Source: Nymphaea colorata (taxonomy: Eukaryota > Streptophyta > Magnoliopsida > Nymphaeales > Nymphaeaceae). From it: a stretch of 64,000 nt of DNA. The notes under the pieces were generated by a model. It did not search any database. It worked only from the letters and a program-made list of their open reading frames with translations, and had not been told where the DNA came from. The stretch spans positions 930,001 to 994,000 of the forward strand of contig NC_045144.1 of assembly GCF_008831285.2 (NCBI RefSeq), written 5' to 3'. Each line of letters opens with the position of its first letter. Position 1 is the stretch's first letter. Made by a program: the position numbers and the translations under genes. This document shows, piece by piece, positions 45,794 to 58,400 of this stretch.

Positions 45794-46761
45794 ATGGCGT
45801 CTCCCATTGCAGCAGCAGTCACAAACTAGAAGTACTCCTACCCGTCCATGCTGAATGTGGCAAATTTTGTGTCCATAAAACTCTCCCAAACGAATTTCCT
45901 TCTCTGGAAGACCCAGGTTCTTGGTTTGATCGAGAGTCAAGATTTGCAAGGATTCATGAATGACGAAATCTTTGTTCCTGATCAGTACATTATCAATGAA
46001 GATAAGCGAGAGATTAACCCAGACTACTTGCAATGGAAGAAATCGGACCGACTCCTACGTGGGTGGATCACGGGCACCCTATCTGAAGAAGTCTAGGGCT
46101 CGTTGTTGGTTTGAAAACATCAGAATAGGTATGGAGGACACTTGAGGAGGCATACGCTTTGGATTCTCAAGAAAGAGAATGTTGTCTGCTACAAAAATTG
46201 CAGACACACAAAAAGAAGAATATGATTATGGCTGATTACATACGGATTTTCAAAAGTATTTGCGATGAATTGCAGGCCATTGGATGACCGGTGAATGACC
46301 ATACAAAGGTCTTTCTTCTCTTAAATGGATTGGGGCCTGAATATGAGTCGTTTGTGACATCAATGTTGAAGCCCCCAATTCCTGTTTATAAGGACGTTAT
46401 ACCATTGCTACAAAGCCACGAAACATTGAAGTCACTCAATCAATATGAAGGAGAAATCCAGCACCAATCTGCATTTTATGCCCAAAGTCAGATGTTCTAT
46501 GGTAAACATGGAGGAAGAGGAAGACAATACTTCTCTTCTCAAGGCAGGGGGTTTTATCCATATAACCGTGGGCAACAAGATAATCAAGGAAACATTGCCA
46601 AGGCTTCAACAAATCACAAGAAATTTACAGATGCCAAAAGAAACACCACAGTGAACAAAGAAAAGGGTATGGTATGCCAGATTTGCTTTAAATCGAATCA
46701 CTCTACTCTTAGATGCTGGCACAGATTTGATAATGCATATAAGGTAGAAGAAGCTGCATAA
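45794..46761 (+). pseudogene. copia gag, broken
   Basis: From an ATG at 45794 the frame begins MASPIAAAV and meets a TAG at codon 12. It then continues LSQTNFLLWKTQVLGLIESQ, the conserved start of copia gag. A frameshift region spans about 46095-46290. The frame 46291-46761 continues with LLNGLGPEYESFVTS, a Gly/Arg-rich stretch and the CCHC knuckle CQICFKSNHSTLRC (C-X2-C-X4-H-X4-C). Gag would form the virus-like particle. Confidence 0.88.
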
Positions 46762-46779
46762 GCTTTAGCAGCAATAACT

Positions 46780-47112
46780 ATGGTTGATAACCAGGATCAT
46801 GCCTATTTTCCAAACTCTGGAGCGACTTCGCACATAGCATCATACTCAGGTATGCTTCTGAACACAACCAAATATAGAGGTACAAAAAGAGTTATAGTGG
46901 AAAATGGACAGTCTCTTAAGATTACACAAGTTGGAGAAGCAAAAATCGGCTCTAACCAAAATAGTTTAAAATATATTAGAGTTGAAGAATGTTTTAGTTG
47001 TTTTGAAATTAGAAGAAATTTGATTTCGGTAAGTCAACTAATAAGAGACTTACCAGTGGATTTTTGTTTTTCGCATGACCATTTCCAAATTAAGATCAGG
47101 GAAACAAAGTGA
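46780..47112 (+). pseudogene. copia protease, catalytic Asp replaced
   Basis: The frame reads AYFPNSGATSHIA where copia proteases have DSGAT(S/N)H, so the catalytic aspartate is an asparagine. The flanking motifs LKITQVGEAKIGS and FEIRRNLISVSQLI are typical. The frame closes with TGA after RETK. The enzyme would be inactive. Confidence 0.88.
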
Positions 47113-48363
47113 GTGTTAGCTGAAGGACGTCGTCAAGGTGATCTTTACATGCTTGAAGTAGGAATAAAGGAGGCATGTTTTTCAAACCGTCAAAACATAG
47201 TCAGTTTGGAGATATGACACAGAAGGCTAGCTCATGTTAACTATAGTGTTTTGAAATTTCTAAATAGAGAAAATCAAATATGTAGTTTGAATGTTAAAGA
47301 GAAAAATATATGTGTTGGATGTTCTATGGCAAAATCTTCTCATTTACCATTCTTTACTGCAGATAAACAAGAGACAACCTTTTGATATGCTCCACTGTGA
47401 TTTATGGGGGCCATCACCAATAGTTTCAGTACAAGGGATGAGATATTATGCAATTTTTGTTGATGATTCCACAAAATATTGCTGGATTTTTTCTCTAAGA
47501 GAGAAATCAGATTTTGTGTCTTGTTTTGAGAAGTTTATTGTATACATAAAGAATCAGTTCAATAAAATGATCAAGATCATTCATTCAGACGGGGGAACAG
47601 AATTTGATAATAATAAAATAAAAAAAACATTTGACAACAATGGAATTCGTCATACAATGTCTTGCCCATACACACCACAGCAGAATGGGCAAGCTGAAAG
47701 AAGACATCGAATTGTTACTGAGTTGGGTCTAGCGATGTTATTCTATGCAAATTTACCCCTAAAGTATTGGGTGGATGCGTTTAACACTACTGTTTGGGTT
47801 CATAACAGAATTCCTACAACACTCTTGAATATGAAATCGCCTTATGAGAAGCTGTTTGGTGTCAGGCCTGAGTATGATTACATGAGAACATTCAGGTGCT
47901 TATGCTACCCATACTTGAGAGATTATGCCAGACATATGCTAGAACCAAGATCATTACCTTGTATATTTTTGGGTTACAACACTTTGCATAAAGGCTATAG
48001 ATGTTTACACCTTAAATCAGGATGAGTTTACATCTCCAAGCATTGCATATTTGATGAACACAGCTTTCCATGCAAGAGTGTGGTAGACACAAATGTTGAA
48101 AATGTTAGAACTCTGTACGATGCTAGGTTTCCTGAAAATGAAGAAACAAAGAAATACTTGGGCGCCAAGACACAAGAACAAGAACCTATGTTTGTTTTGT
48201 CAGAAAGTGAAATAGCCAAGATGCATGGAATAGAGGAAGTGGTTGGTGATGAACATAACCACAATACTTCAAGCTCTCACATCAGAAGTTTGAACATTAA
48301 TGAGCAGGAAAACAACAACTCACAGGAGACAGACACATTTGCAAATGAGCAAAACCTGAAGTA
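47113..48363 (+). pseudogene. copia pre-integrase and integrase
   Basis: The pre-integrase zinc site reads HRRLAHVNYSVLKFL, then CVGCSMAKSSH, with a TGA replacing the usual Trp before the first His and a frameshift near 47290. The integrase core 47291-48025 keeps its catalytic triad: HCDLWGP, HSDGGTEF and QNGQAERRHR. The C-terminal CIFLGYNTLHKGYRC is present. A TGA after LKSG (48023-48025) precedes the linker frame 48080-48364. Confidence 0.9.
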
Positions 48364-48383
48364 GGCATAACACCAACTCTCAT

Positions 48384-50014
48384 ACAGTAGATTGAGACAC
48401 GTTCGATGCATGGAATAGTTAAGCCCAACCCACTATACCTACTGTCATGTACATTACTTCCTAAAGAACCTGATTCTATCAAAGAAGCCTTATCACATAG
48501 AGGTTGGGCAGCTGCCATGAAGGAGGAGATGATGCTCTTAAAACCACTGAAACGTGGGACTTCGTTCCAAGAAAACATGCAAAACACATCATTGGATGCA
48601 AGTGGGTTTTCAAAACCAAAGTTAAAGTGGATGGAAGCTTGGATATGTTGAAGGCGAGGCTTCTGGCAAAGGGCTACAACCAAATACCAAGAGTGGACTT
48701 CATTGAAACATTTTCACCCTTTATTAAGCCTACAACAATCAGAATTATATTTACTGTTGCCTTGTCAAGAAAATAGAGGATACATCAAATGGACATCAAG
48801 AATGTTTTCCTCCATGGCGAACTAGATGAACCTGTCTTCATGGATCAGCCACCAGGATTTAGAGACCCAAATAAGCCTAACTACGTTTGTAGACTAAATA
48901 AGGCTTTATATGGGCTGCGTCAATCTGCAAGAATGTGGTTTGACAAATCCAGCAACTTTCTGACAAATTATGGATTTTTCTGCAGTCCAGTAGACTCATC
49001 GCTGTTCATTTACAAAGGCGAGCATGGAACCATATTGCTGCTTTTATACGTTGATGATATTCTAATTACTGGTGATAGACAAGATATAATCACAAGTTTT
49101 ATTGCAGATATCAGTTCAGCTTTTGCTATGAAAGATCTAGGAGATGTCCATCACTTCCTAGGCATGCAAGTACAACAAGAAGAAGATGCCATATTCTTAA
49201 ATCAAACAAGATATGCAAGGAAATTCTTCAACATGCAAACTTGAGTGATTGTAAGCCTAGCAACACACCTATGGCAGAAACTCCTCATTGCAATCAGTCG
49301 AGCCCATGTTTCCAAGTTGCCACATTTTTTCGAAGCATAGTAGGTTGTCTGCAATATCTTACCTTCACTCGTCCAGACTTGGCATACAGTGTCAATTTTG
49401 TGTCACAGTATATGCAATCACCATCTCAATTCCATTTTCAATTAGTTAAGAAAATTCTCAGATATGTGAAGGCCACTATAGAACTTGGACTCTGGATACA
49501 ACCAACTGATTGCATGCTTCTTCAAGGGTACTTTGACACTGATTGGGCTGGGTGTCCAATCACCCGACATTCAAGAACTGGATATGGCATTTATCTTGGG
49601 CCAAACTGCGTCTCATGGTCTGCTAAGAAACAGCCGACAGTAGCACGTTCAAGCTCAGAAGCAGAGTACCGTGCATTAGCCTCGACAGTAGCAGAGATGA
49701 CTTGGATCACTTATATATTGCGTGATATTGGGGTTAGTCTATCCAAGACACCAATATTGTACTATGATAATATGTCTGCATTACACATGACCATTAACCC
49801 AGTAATGCACAGCAGGTCCAAACACATTGAATTGGACTACCATTATATCAGAGAAAGAGTTGCATCCAAACTCCTTGAAACCAGATATATCCCTTTAGCA
49901 GAACAGGTGGCAGATATCTTCACAAAACCATTGGGACGAGCTCGATTTCTTTATTTAAGGAACAAACTTGGACTAAAGCTACAACACCCAATCCAGTTTG
50001 AGGGGGGATATTAA
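48384..50014 (+). pseudogene. copia reverse transcriptase and RNase H
   Basis: RT motifs are KWVFKTKVKVDGSLDMLKA, AKGYNQIPRVDFIETFSP, MDIKNVFLHGEL, LNKALYGLRQSARMW, LLLYVDDILITG and AMKDLGDVHHFLGM. RNase H in frame 49241-50014 reads DTDWAGC, ARSSSEAEYRALAS, LYYDNMSALHMTINP, EQVADIFTKPLG and ends FEGGY. Only a few lesions break it: a shift near 48500, a TAG after LSRK (about 48774) and a shift at about 49238. The 258-codon RNase H frame is intact. Confidence 0.92.
49998..50008 (+). other. Polypurine tract
   Basis: TTGAGGGGGGA lies immediately upstream of the 3' LTR and overlaps the last codons of RNase H. Confidence 0.85.
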
Positions 50015-50308
50015 CTCAGCTGAAATACACTCCAAAGAAAATCAGTATCTGTTAGATGTATTATGAAATATTTTTGATATCAGGCCTTGCGTGAAAGATT
50101 AGAAGTGGCTAGGCTTGCTGGAACTCGTGGTGGAGCAGAGCAACGCTGGAATTCGTGGTCGAGCAAAGCAACAACTATTTGTTATAACAGAAAATATCTT
50201 TTTAAGAATATTCTTTTGTTTTTAGTATACAAAGCACAATTGTGCTCATTGTAAAGTAGTGCGACAGAAAAGCACAAATAGAAAAATAGAAGTTCCCTCT
50301 TTCCTTTA
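50009..50308 (+). repeat. 3' LTR of the complete copia
   Basis: 300 bases, differing from the 5' LTR at 13 positions by eye, including a cluster of three near position 40 of the LTR. The right edge TTCCTTTA is followed by GAGTT at 50309-50313. Confidence 0.92.
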
Positions 50309-50640
50309 GAGTTACACAATCTCGTTAATTAGCAGGAAGATCTTAAGGTCAACATGGAAAATGCACTGCTGAGATATAAGGGGGAAGCCAGATGGAAAGT
50401 TTTTGCATCTATAGGAGAAAGGTGTAATGTTGAACTGATCCAGGGTCATGACACCGTATGTTGGCGTAATAATAACCCTCCAATCACATCCAAAAGCCAG
50501 ATTTGAGAGAGGATTTGAAAAAAGAGTACAACTATTAATTGGAGAAAGAAAATCTAGTTGTCTAGCTCCCTTCCTAGGGCTTGTTGGGTAGTCTATATAG
50601 GTAGCTTTGGGGTGTCATGACCCATGTTTTTTGACACCAA
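50309..50640 (+). mobile_element. LINE ORF2 fragment, part 2
   Basis: When the copia element is skipped, the LINE frame continues: ECIELHNLVN, a stop, GEARWKVFASIGERCNVEL, HDTVCWRNNNPPITSKSQI and TTINWRKKI. These match the region of plant L1 ORF2 just before the zf-RVT domain (the DxxxWxxxxxGxFSVKSAY type). Similarity stops near 50630. Confidence 0.68.
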
Positions 50641-51813
50641 TTTTTTTTTTATAGATAATAACAGATGAAACATTGTGTCTTATTCCGAACAAACTTGAGC
50701 AATGACCAAAACAGAAAACAAATCAAATGCCAACAAAAGAGACACCCTTTTTGACTCCACATAGAACACTTAGACTAAAACAACTAAAGTATCCATAAAG
50801 TCCAGACTCGACGTAGTGTCCAGATTGCCAATGCCGGTCCATCACAAAGACTGAGGATGTCACTCCTGTAGCCACGATCTCTCAAGAACTACCTATAGGG
50901 ATCGAAAGAAGAGTCAGATTTCTTTTGAGTATGGAAACATCCAGTCATTCATGGAACATGGTCTGACAAAATAAGTTTAGAATTATGTTAAACAATACAT
51001 ATGGGGACTTTATGGTCGATGTTCGTAAGTCATCAATCCATAATGCACCTTAGGGTTAGATCTTATCATTATGAATGAGGTGTACCTGACCTCCATATGT
51101 TTGCAGAACTACAACCGTGGTCCATTAACAATGATCATGGTCATCGTGACGAACCAACAACAAAAATCCCTATAGGCACAACTCACAGGTTGCACAGATT
51201 ATATCTTCACCATGCGATCCCAACTGAACAAGGGTAACCTGAAGTGAACCCTCCTGAGATATCCCAGATCGCCGCTGCAACAGCAGGGTCCATCCACCGG
51301 TGTTACCCAAAGTGGTAGACCGGCCCCTCTAGGCACTCGGGTTGAGGGATCAGGAGACGCCCTGCTCTCCAACCAAAAGCATAACAAAATCCCGAGCCCT
51401 TGTGCCGCCCAATACCCTATGGGTCATCAAGCACAGACGGAGGAGTGTGCGACTAAAGTAAGCTCGTGCGCATCACCATCTCCCTAGACAAACCAACTAC
51501 TAGACCAAAGTTCATGCTCGCACTCGCATGTACCATTGTATAAAACATAGTCCACGCCTTGTTCTATGCATTCAAATGTGAGGGTTATCCTTACTAGACA
51601 TAGTTTATTAACTCTCCCGAAAGCCAACTTTAGGCCCCAATCCCAAAACAAAACCAGTCTAGCCAATTTAAATTCCCAAGAATTAGGGACAACCACTATA
51701 ACATACACATCAGGTATACACTACCAAACTTTGTTTATTTATGGTCCTTTATCAAGTCGTATATATGTGTATCCACTGGTATGGAATACACCTCATACAT
51801 TCATATATCTCCT

Positions 51814-51874
<61 letters not shown>

Positions 51875-54150
51875 TAACGATTCAGGCTATTGTCCCCTCA
51901 CAATTTGTTCATATTTGAGGGCACAACCAACTTAATTTAAGTACATGAGATAGCAACGTTTGAGTTACCTCAGCTCTTTGTTAAAGAACTGTAGCGTTTA
52001 TATACAATTGTTTATTACATCTCTAGCTATTTTTTTTTGTTTCCTCCACTACTGGAATTTCTTTGTTCTCAGTAGTTGCTTTCAACATTTTACCTTTGTA
52101 TTCATGTTTATCACTTTTAGTAGGAAGAACCAAATGTCCAAGTTAACTACACCGATCTCTGAAACCACATCTTTTACAGTTTTTCTCCATTCAGCCCCAC
52201 ACTGCACACACCCTACAATAATACCTTAACTCTTATGGAGCTTGGTGGTTTCAGCCAACAGTTTCAACCAGATATTTTAGAAGTTTGATTGTCGACTTCT
52301 ACTAGTTTCCATTTGGTGTATTCTCATTTCCTGTCCTGAAAATTTCTGTAAATTTTTTATCCTGATTCTATTTCTGGTTCCCCTGTTCTTGTTAGTTTTG
52401 CTTATTGAATGAATTTTCTGTATTAGGCAAAACAACAATTCCTTTGATGACATTCCTAGGCTAACCTTACTCAAAAAGGTGATTCTATCTCTTTAGATTC
52501 ATCCCATTGATCTCTTCTTGTTAATTCGTAGATAACATGAGAATATTACTGTTCTTTAATCAAATCTGCAGGTTTACTAAATAATTTTTATTTCCAACCA
52601 TTCTAAGCATGTGCGGCTACTCACTGTTGCTCAGCATGTCATCAAGGGATGACTGAGTATTTCAGAATTTCCTCACCCAAATCAGATTGAGTTCTGTTAT
52701 GTGTTATTATATAAACATACCAATGTATAAGAGCTGCGTGCTTCTATTACGATTAAATATTCCCCTACATATCTAGTATTACTAACTTCAACTGAGTGAC
52801 AATCATAGAGTACGAAGCAGTCCCCTGCTAAGTAGGCCTTGTATCAATCGTGTTATGTTTTGCATAGGTCTAGTTAATGTTGATGCAAGACTCTCTCTTT
52901 TTCTTTCTTGTGTTTTGTTATGATTTAAACACTAACATAATGAATGAGATCCTTAGAAGGATATGACAGAAACATAATAGCTAAGAGACATGGTTGATAT
53001 ATCCTACTCCTACTGAATTTTGGTGATATACATCTACAGTTTCCTATCATCACCAGACCCATTCACGAAGGAACTTACCACCCATATCATTTCAACATGC
53101 AAGCACATTTGTATTCAGTCCAGCTACTGCAACATATATCCCGCAAATTGAATTCACAGCTACATATAAGTATGTATAAGTATATACTGAAGATCTATAT
53201 GTGTACCTTATATATAGATGCATATATATTTATATATATATACAGATCTTCATAAGAACAGGGGTTTTCCCTGTTGAACTTACAACTAAGTGCCAACAGC
53301 CTACTTATTACTCTAGGCCTGTTCGGATACACATTACATATTTACTTATATGCATCTATATTTCCTGAGCATAACATACATGAACTACATGCTGATGTCT
53401 GATTATCCCCATACCTTATTGCTTCATGCTGCAGTCAATTCAGTCCACCAAGAGGGCTGTCGTTCCAAGGTAGTCTAAAATGATTTCTTTGCAAAACATG
53501 CATTCTCATGTGTAATTTCAGCCCCACCAAGTAGAATTCTCCTTGCTTATTATATATATACCTACCTATACAGATAATTTATAAAAGAAACTATATAACA
53601 CTTACCAGGGTCTCTCTAACTGTACAGCCCCTAATTTTTTACTATCAGCACCATAGCTCCATAGCTTTCTTGATCCTCCAAGCTGCGGATGATAGTCATG
53701 TGGACCAGTTCCTCTTTGCTCTTGATCTTCACCCAAGATGCAGGAAAAACAAGGGTTAGCTTTCACTTTTCCCCAATTTCTAGTTGCTGAAACCCTAACC
53801 TCTATGGCTGCAGCAAATAGGAACCTAGAATGCTGCAGTATAGGGTTAAATAGACCCTCTTCAAGGCCTCCAAAACTGCCATATGAATTTTGTAGTCTCT
53901 CTCAAGGGAGAAATAACCTTTCAATTTTTTACTATTTCTTTTAATATTTCAGTTACTTCTTCCAGCCAGGTATATGTTTAGTAACCCGTTTCCTTCCTTT
54001 CCATAACTGCCCCTCTATTATGTAGTTGATAGTTTCAACTATTTTTAAGAGTCATTTAAATCTACCATTTATAACCTGTACCTATATTTATGTTTTCACA
54101 ATAATTAAAGAAAAAGAAAAATTCGTGGGAGTTACATGGGAGGCTACCCA
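50641..54150. other. Unassigned 3.5 kb interrupting the LINE
   Basis: LINE similarity stops near 50630 and resumes near 54150, so this block is probably an insertion. It is AT-rich apart from a GC-richer patch at about 51180-51480. It contains a (TA)n tract at 51819-51872 and no coding domain that I recognise. I could not find terminal repeats. Confidence 0.45.
51819..51872. repeat. (TA)n microsatellite
   Basis: More than 50 bases of uninterrupted AT dinucleotide. Confidence 0.95.
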
Positions 54151-54850
54151 CGGAAGTTAGGGCACAACATTTTGGCCTAAACTTGGCATCGATCTATTTT
54201 ATATGCAAAAGACATGTAGACATTCAAGACCATGTGTTGTCTACTTGCTCCTTCACTGCTAATATTTGGGCTTTTGTGGCTGCATGATTTGGCATTGGTC
54301 GGAAGCCAGTTAGGGACATTTGCGCTAAGATTGTGTGGTGGTTTAACAAAAGACTGCTATGCAAAGAGATGAAGAAATGTTGGGAGGTTTGGTTTTTAAT
54401 CTTGTCGTTTGGAGAATATGGTGTTTTAGAAACAAGGTTAAACACCAGAATGTGTGCAGGAAAACAAGAGAGGCAAAAAAGAAGGTTTGGAATGCCTGTG
54501 TTGAAGTGATATTAAAGCAAGATTGGCCACTACATGTGGAGTGAGCGATTCAATTGTGGAAAAGAACTAGTATTTTTAGTTTTTTACCCTTTTTTGGCTT
54601 ACTAAGAATTTGTTGGGTTGGGTCATAAAGTTGACCTTCATGAAGGAAGGAGCAAGGAAGATTCTATGCAGGGCTTCTTTGGAAAGATAGTTCCATGAAA
54701 GGAGTAAACTCTTGGTGGATAATAATAGGGGGGCCAGTTTTGGATACTGCTTATTTGAATTGGATATTTCCGCTAATAGTTTAGGATAATTCTTGTATAT
54801 TCTTGAAATCTAATAGTGTAGCATGGAAGTCTTCATTGCAGAAATTTTGG
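54150..54850 (+). mobile_element. LINE ORF2 3' end and tail, part 3
   Basis: The plus strand reads FTANIWAFVAAWFGIGRKP, then IVWWF and CWEVWFLILSFGEYGVLETR, which fits the zf-RVT C-terminal tail (HLFFxCxFxxxIW). The downstream untranslated part (54730-54850) recurs at 58478-58600 at the end of the second LINE, showing both belong to one family. Confidence 0.68.
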
Positions 54851-55266
54851 CCGCAACCAATTTTTGACCTTTGATGTAATCAGAGTTTAAATGTCAGGCA
54901 TGGCCAATTTATAGGACGTAGTATCAGGTTAACTGAAATTCAAGGTAGGGTTAGCTTTTTGCAGGATCATATTTCCGTTTTGTATGATTTTCTATATTGA
55001 GGAGCTAAGAGCTTCTTATTTAATTTTTCGATTATTTAAATTTCACTCTGGTATTTGTGCTTCAAATCTGCAGCCTTTTAAGTGAAACTATGTCAATTAG
55101 GAACTTGATCTCCCCCATCTAATTTCTTAGAATTGACAGTCTAGATGATTCCCATTAAATATGGTATATGTGCACATGGTAGCTACCTTTTTCAATGTGT
55201 GCGTATGTGTGCCAAATGATTCCCATTAAATTTGATATGTGAGCATATGTAATTACAAGTTTCGCA

Positions 55267-55324
<58 letters not shown>

Positions 55325-55475
55325 CTAATAGTTTATGTTGGTGGTTATTTTTTTATTTTGTGTTGTTTACAAGTCTACCAAAAATGCATTTGCAACATCT
55401 AGTTATTTGGCCGTAAATTTTAGTGAGGGTACACCTTTTGCAATAGTTTTGAGTGATAAAAAAAAAAAAAAAAAC
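54851..55475. other. Spacer with (TA)n and poly-A tracts
   Basis: Contains a (TA)n tract at 55266-55320 and an 18-base poly-A run at 55458-55474 immediately before the second LINE. The A-run could be the tail of an older retroposed copy. No gene recognised. Confidence 0.55.
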
Positions 55476-58400
55476 ATCCGGCGGAGGAAAGAAATGATGG
55501 TGAGAATGATAGACCCGTGGTTTGAGAAATGGAATCACCCTGAGGGGTTGGGGAAAGCTCACAAGGCCTTGCCTGATCCCGACGATCGTTCAAGGGAGCG
55601 GGAAGGTCTCAAAAGGATGAAGGAGGCTGGCGTGCAGGGCATGGCAGGGAATCAGTGATATAGTTCTTGGGCGGTGATCATCAAAAGTGCAGTAGGCAAA
55701 GAGGCGGATTGGGAAGATGCGTTGGATATCCCCGATCTTGGCATTCATAATGTTAATGGATATCGGGCCTTGGTGATTTCTGATGAGATTCATGAAAGAA
55801 TGGTGCTGCCTTTCCGAGGTCTGCGATTGGGTCCCTAGTTGGGGAAATCCTAGGGTTCAAGTGCATATATTGGAAAGCTTTGAACATTTGGAATCAACTC
55901 CCTTTACAATGTTGCAGAAGGGATTGTTTCTCATTCTAGCATCGTCTAAGGGGGCGTTGGTGGAAATCTTGTTGCCTATAAAATGGAAAGTTCATGATAT
56001 GTATTTGGTAATTAGCAAATGGGAATCGGGGAAGCCAATGAAGATGAAGGCGGCCTCTAGTGTACCAATATGGGATTGTTTGCCAGATATGCATATTTTG
56101 GCAGGTATTGAAAAGCTGATTGGCGGCCACTGGGTGGCTGAAGACAATTTAACTAAATAATTTGCAAGGAATCGATTTGCTCGAATATGAACCTTTGTTC
56201 CTTTGAATTTTTCTCTTGTCAATTCTATGTGCATAGTAGATGGTGATTGTGTTCTTGAGCAATTGGAGGAATACGAGGCAAGAATTAGGTTCTGTATTAG
56301 ATGTGGGATTTCTTCACATTGTGAAGGGGCTTGTCCTCAGGTACAGGCAGCTTCCCCCTCTCATTGCTTCCTTTAATCCTCGAAAGTACTTGCTCTAGTA
56401 GTTCATCCACTAATTGACAAGTGGACCCAAGTCAAGGTGGTGAGACGTAAATCGAAATCTGGTTGGTCTCAGATTAAAGGAAGCAATCAGAGGGGGAATA
56501 TGTTGTCAGTGCTTGGTAATAAAAATCAAGATGCGCCACAAACTGATCTTGATAGGGAACAACCAGATCTCTGGAGAGAAAAGGAGGAATAAAAGGGGTG
56601 TGGAGATGGGTGGAATATCATCTATGGCATAAGACTTTGAGGGAAAATCAGATGTGGGTTTGAATCCTAATGGTGGGGAATTGGAGATGGAGATTTTCTA
56701 TGGTGAGGAGCAGACTGGGTCAGATAAGAACATAGAGGATCGAACACTAAGTTCAAACATGGTTGTACATGTTGTGCAAGATAAGAGTTCCAAAAGTAAG
56801 AATTCTAAAGCCAGCAGGAAGAAACCTCTTGCTAACAAGGAGTTGAGTATGTTGAAGAAGAAAGGAAATACTAAGAATCATAATTATGTTCTGAAAGAAA
56901 ATTAAGAGGTGAATGTTTTGCCTGGGGGACAAAATATGAAATTCAACCTAGCAGCAGGAGAGGAGAATATCGTAGGGGTATCTAACCACTAGGGGACAAA
57001 CTTGTAATCTCTAATCAAGGATGAAAGTGGTATTATGGAACGCCAGGGGATTGTCCAGTAAGGCTGCACAAACACACTGACTGAATCTGGTTAGTCATGA
57101 GAATCTTAATATTATTTTCTTCTTTGATTTGATGCTAACTGAAGAGTGTCCGTTAAGCTTTTTTAGGCGATTTCAAAATTTTGATATGGAATCTCATACT
57201 GAAGTAGAAGGTAAATGGGCTAGGATTAGTTGTGCCTAGAAGAAAAATGAGTTTAAATTTCTGAGTTGTCGGTTTAATTTGTGTTGAAACGATTGTATCT
57301 GCATGGAAAAGACAAGAGGGAAGAGGATTGATGTCATTGGGGTCTATTTGCATACTGATTTTAGGGACAGACATGGCCAGTGAATTATGTTGGCGGCTAT
57401 GTTGACGGGCAGGCATAGTCCAATGCTGATCTTGAGGGATTTTAATTCAGTCAGAAAATCTTCTAAGAAGTTGGTAGGGCCTCGGCATTTTTGGCTTGCA
57501 AGGCCTTCAATTCTTTCATCCAATTTGTTGGTCTAGAATAATTAATGGATGGGAAAGATTCTTTGCTTGGTTGAATCATCGTAAGTCCGCAGAGTAGTTA
57601 TGAGTAAAATCAACTGATGCTTCTACAATAAAACTTGAGCTGAGATGTTTGATGAATCACTGAAGTTAAGGTGAGATTTTAGAGCCTCTTTTGATCATGC
57701 AGCGTTGGTGGATTTTTCTGTTTCACAGATTCAACGTGAGTTTGGCAAGAAGGTGTTCAAATATTCCTTTCACTGGGACAAACACCTAAGTTGCCAAAAT
57801 ATTATATCTAGATTATGGCAGGTTGAAGACAAGGGCTGCCCTATGATGCAGCCATGTGCGAAGCTGGACAAAATAAGAAAGGGTCTATGCCGCTGGAGAA
57901 GGAATGCTTTAGAAAAAGTAGATCTAAAAGTTGATCGTTTGTAGAAAGCGCTGGATGATATTCATTTTTGTGATGATAGGGGTTCAAACCACTGGTTTGA
58001 GAAGGAAGAAAAAATCAGATCTGAGCTGAATAAGATCCTGGAAGAAAAAGAGATCTATTGGAAGCAGAGGTCCGACGTGTAGTGGTTAAGGACAACTGGA
58101 CAAGAGATGGAAATAATAGATTTTTCCTTTCTATGGTGAAAAGGATGGTTCAGAAGAGAAGGCTTGCTGAAACTTCAATTGATGAGGGCTCATTTAATGA
58201 CCCCATGCAAATTCAAATCAGTTGAAAAAATCATTTAAAAAAAAAAATTCTCTACAGATGACTCAAAAGGATCCCTGCTGAAGATCTATGGCCTGGCATG
58301 TTAGTTTCTGATCAGGACAATGAGTATCTGCTTAAACCAGTGACAGAAGAGGAGATCAGACAGGCTGTAATAGGCTAGAAGGTGGATAACTTTTTGGGGC

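Larger units (their letters stand above)
45465..50308 (+). mobile_element. Structurally complete Ty1/copia element (Ale/Retrofit-like)
   Basis: A 4844-base element with 300-base LTRs, a perfect tRNA-iMet primer site, gag, protease, integrase, RT and RNase H in copia order, a purine tract and a 5-base GAGTT target duplication. The LTRs differ at 13 positions by my count (about 4%). Every coding domain carries at least one stop or frameshift, and the protease has lost its catalytic Asp. Small size, short LTRs and Met primer fit the Ale/Retrofit lineage, but that is inference. It sits inside a LINE ORF2, which is therefore older. Confidence 0.95.

Noticed and set aside
51199-51387. GC-rich patch with a short Cys/Trp-containing frame
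   Set aside because: No domain and no flanking signals. It may be part of an unclassified insertion but is not supportable as a gene.
53738-53944. 68-codon plus-strand frame starting MQEKQGLAFTF
   Set aside because: It lacks any recognisable domain, splice context or duplicate. Treated as chance.
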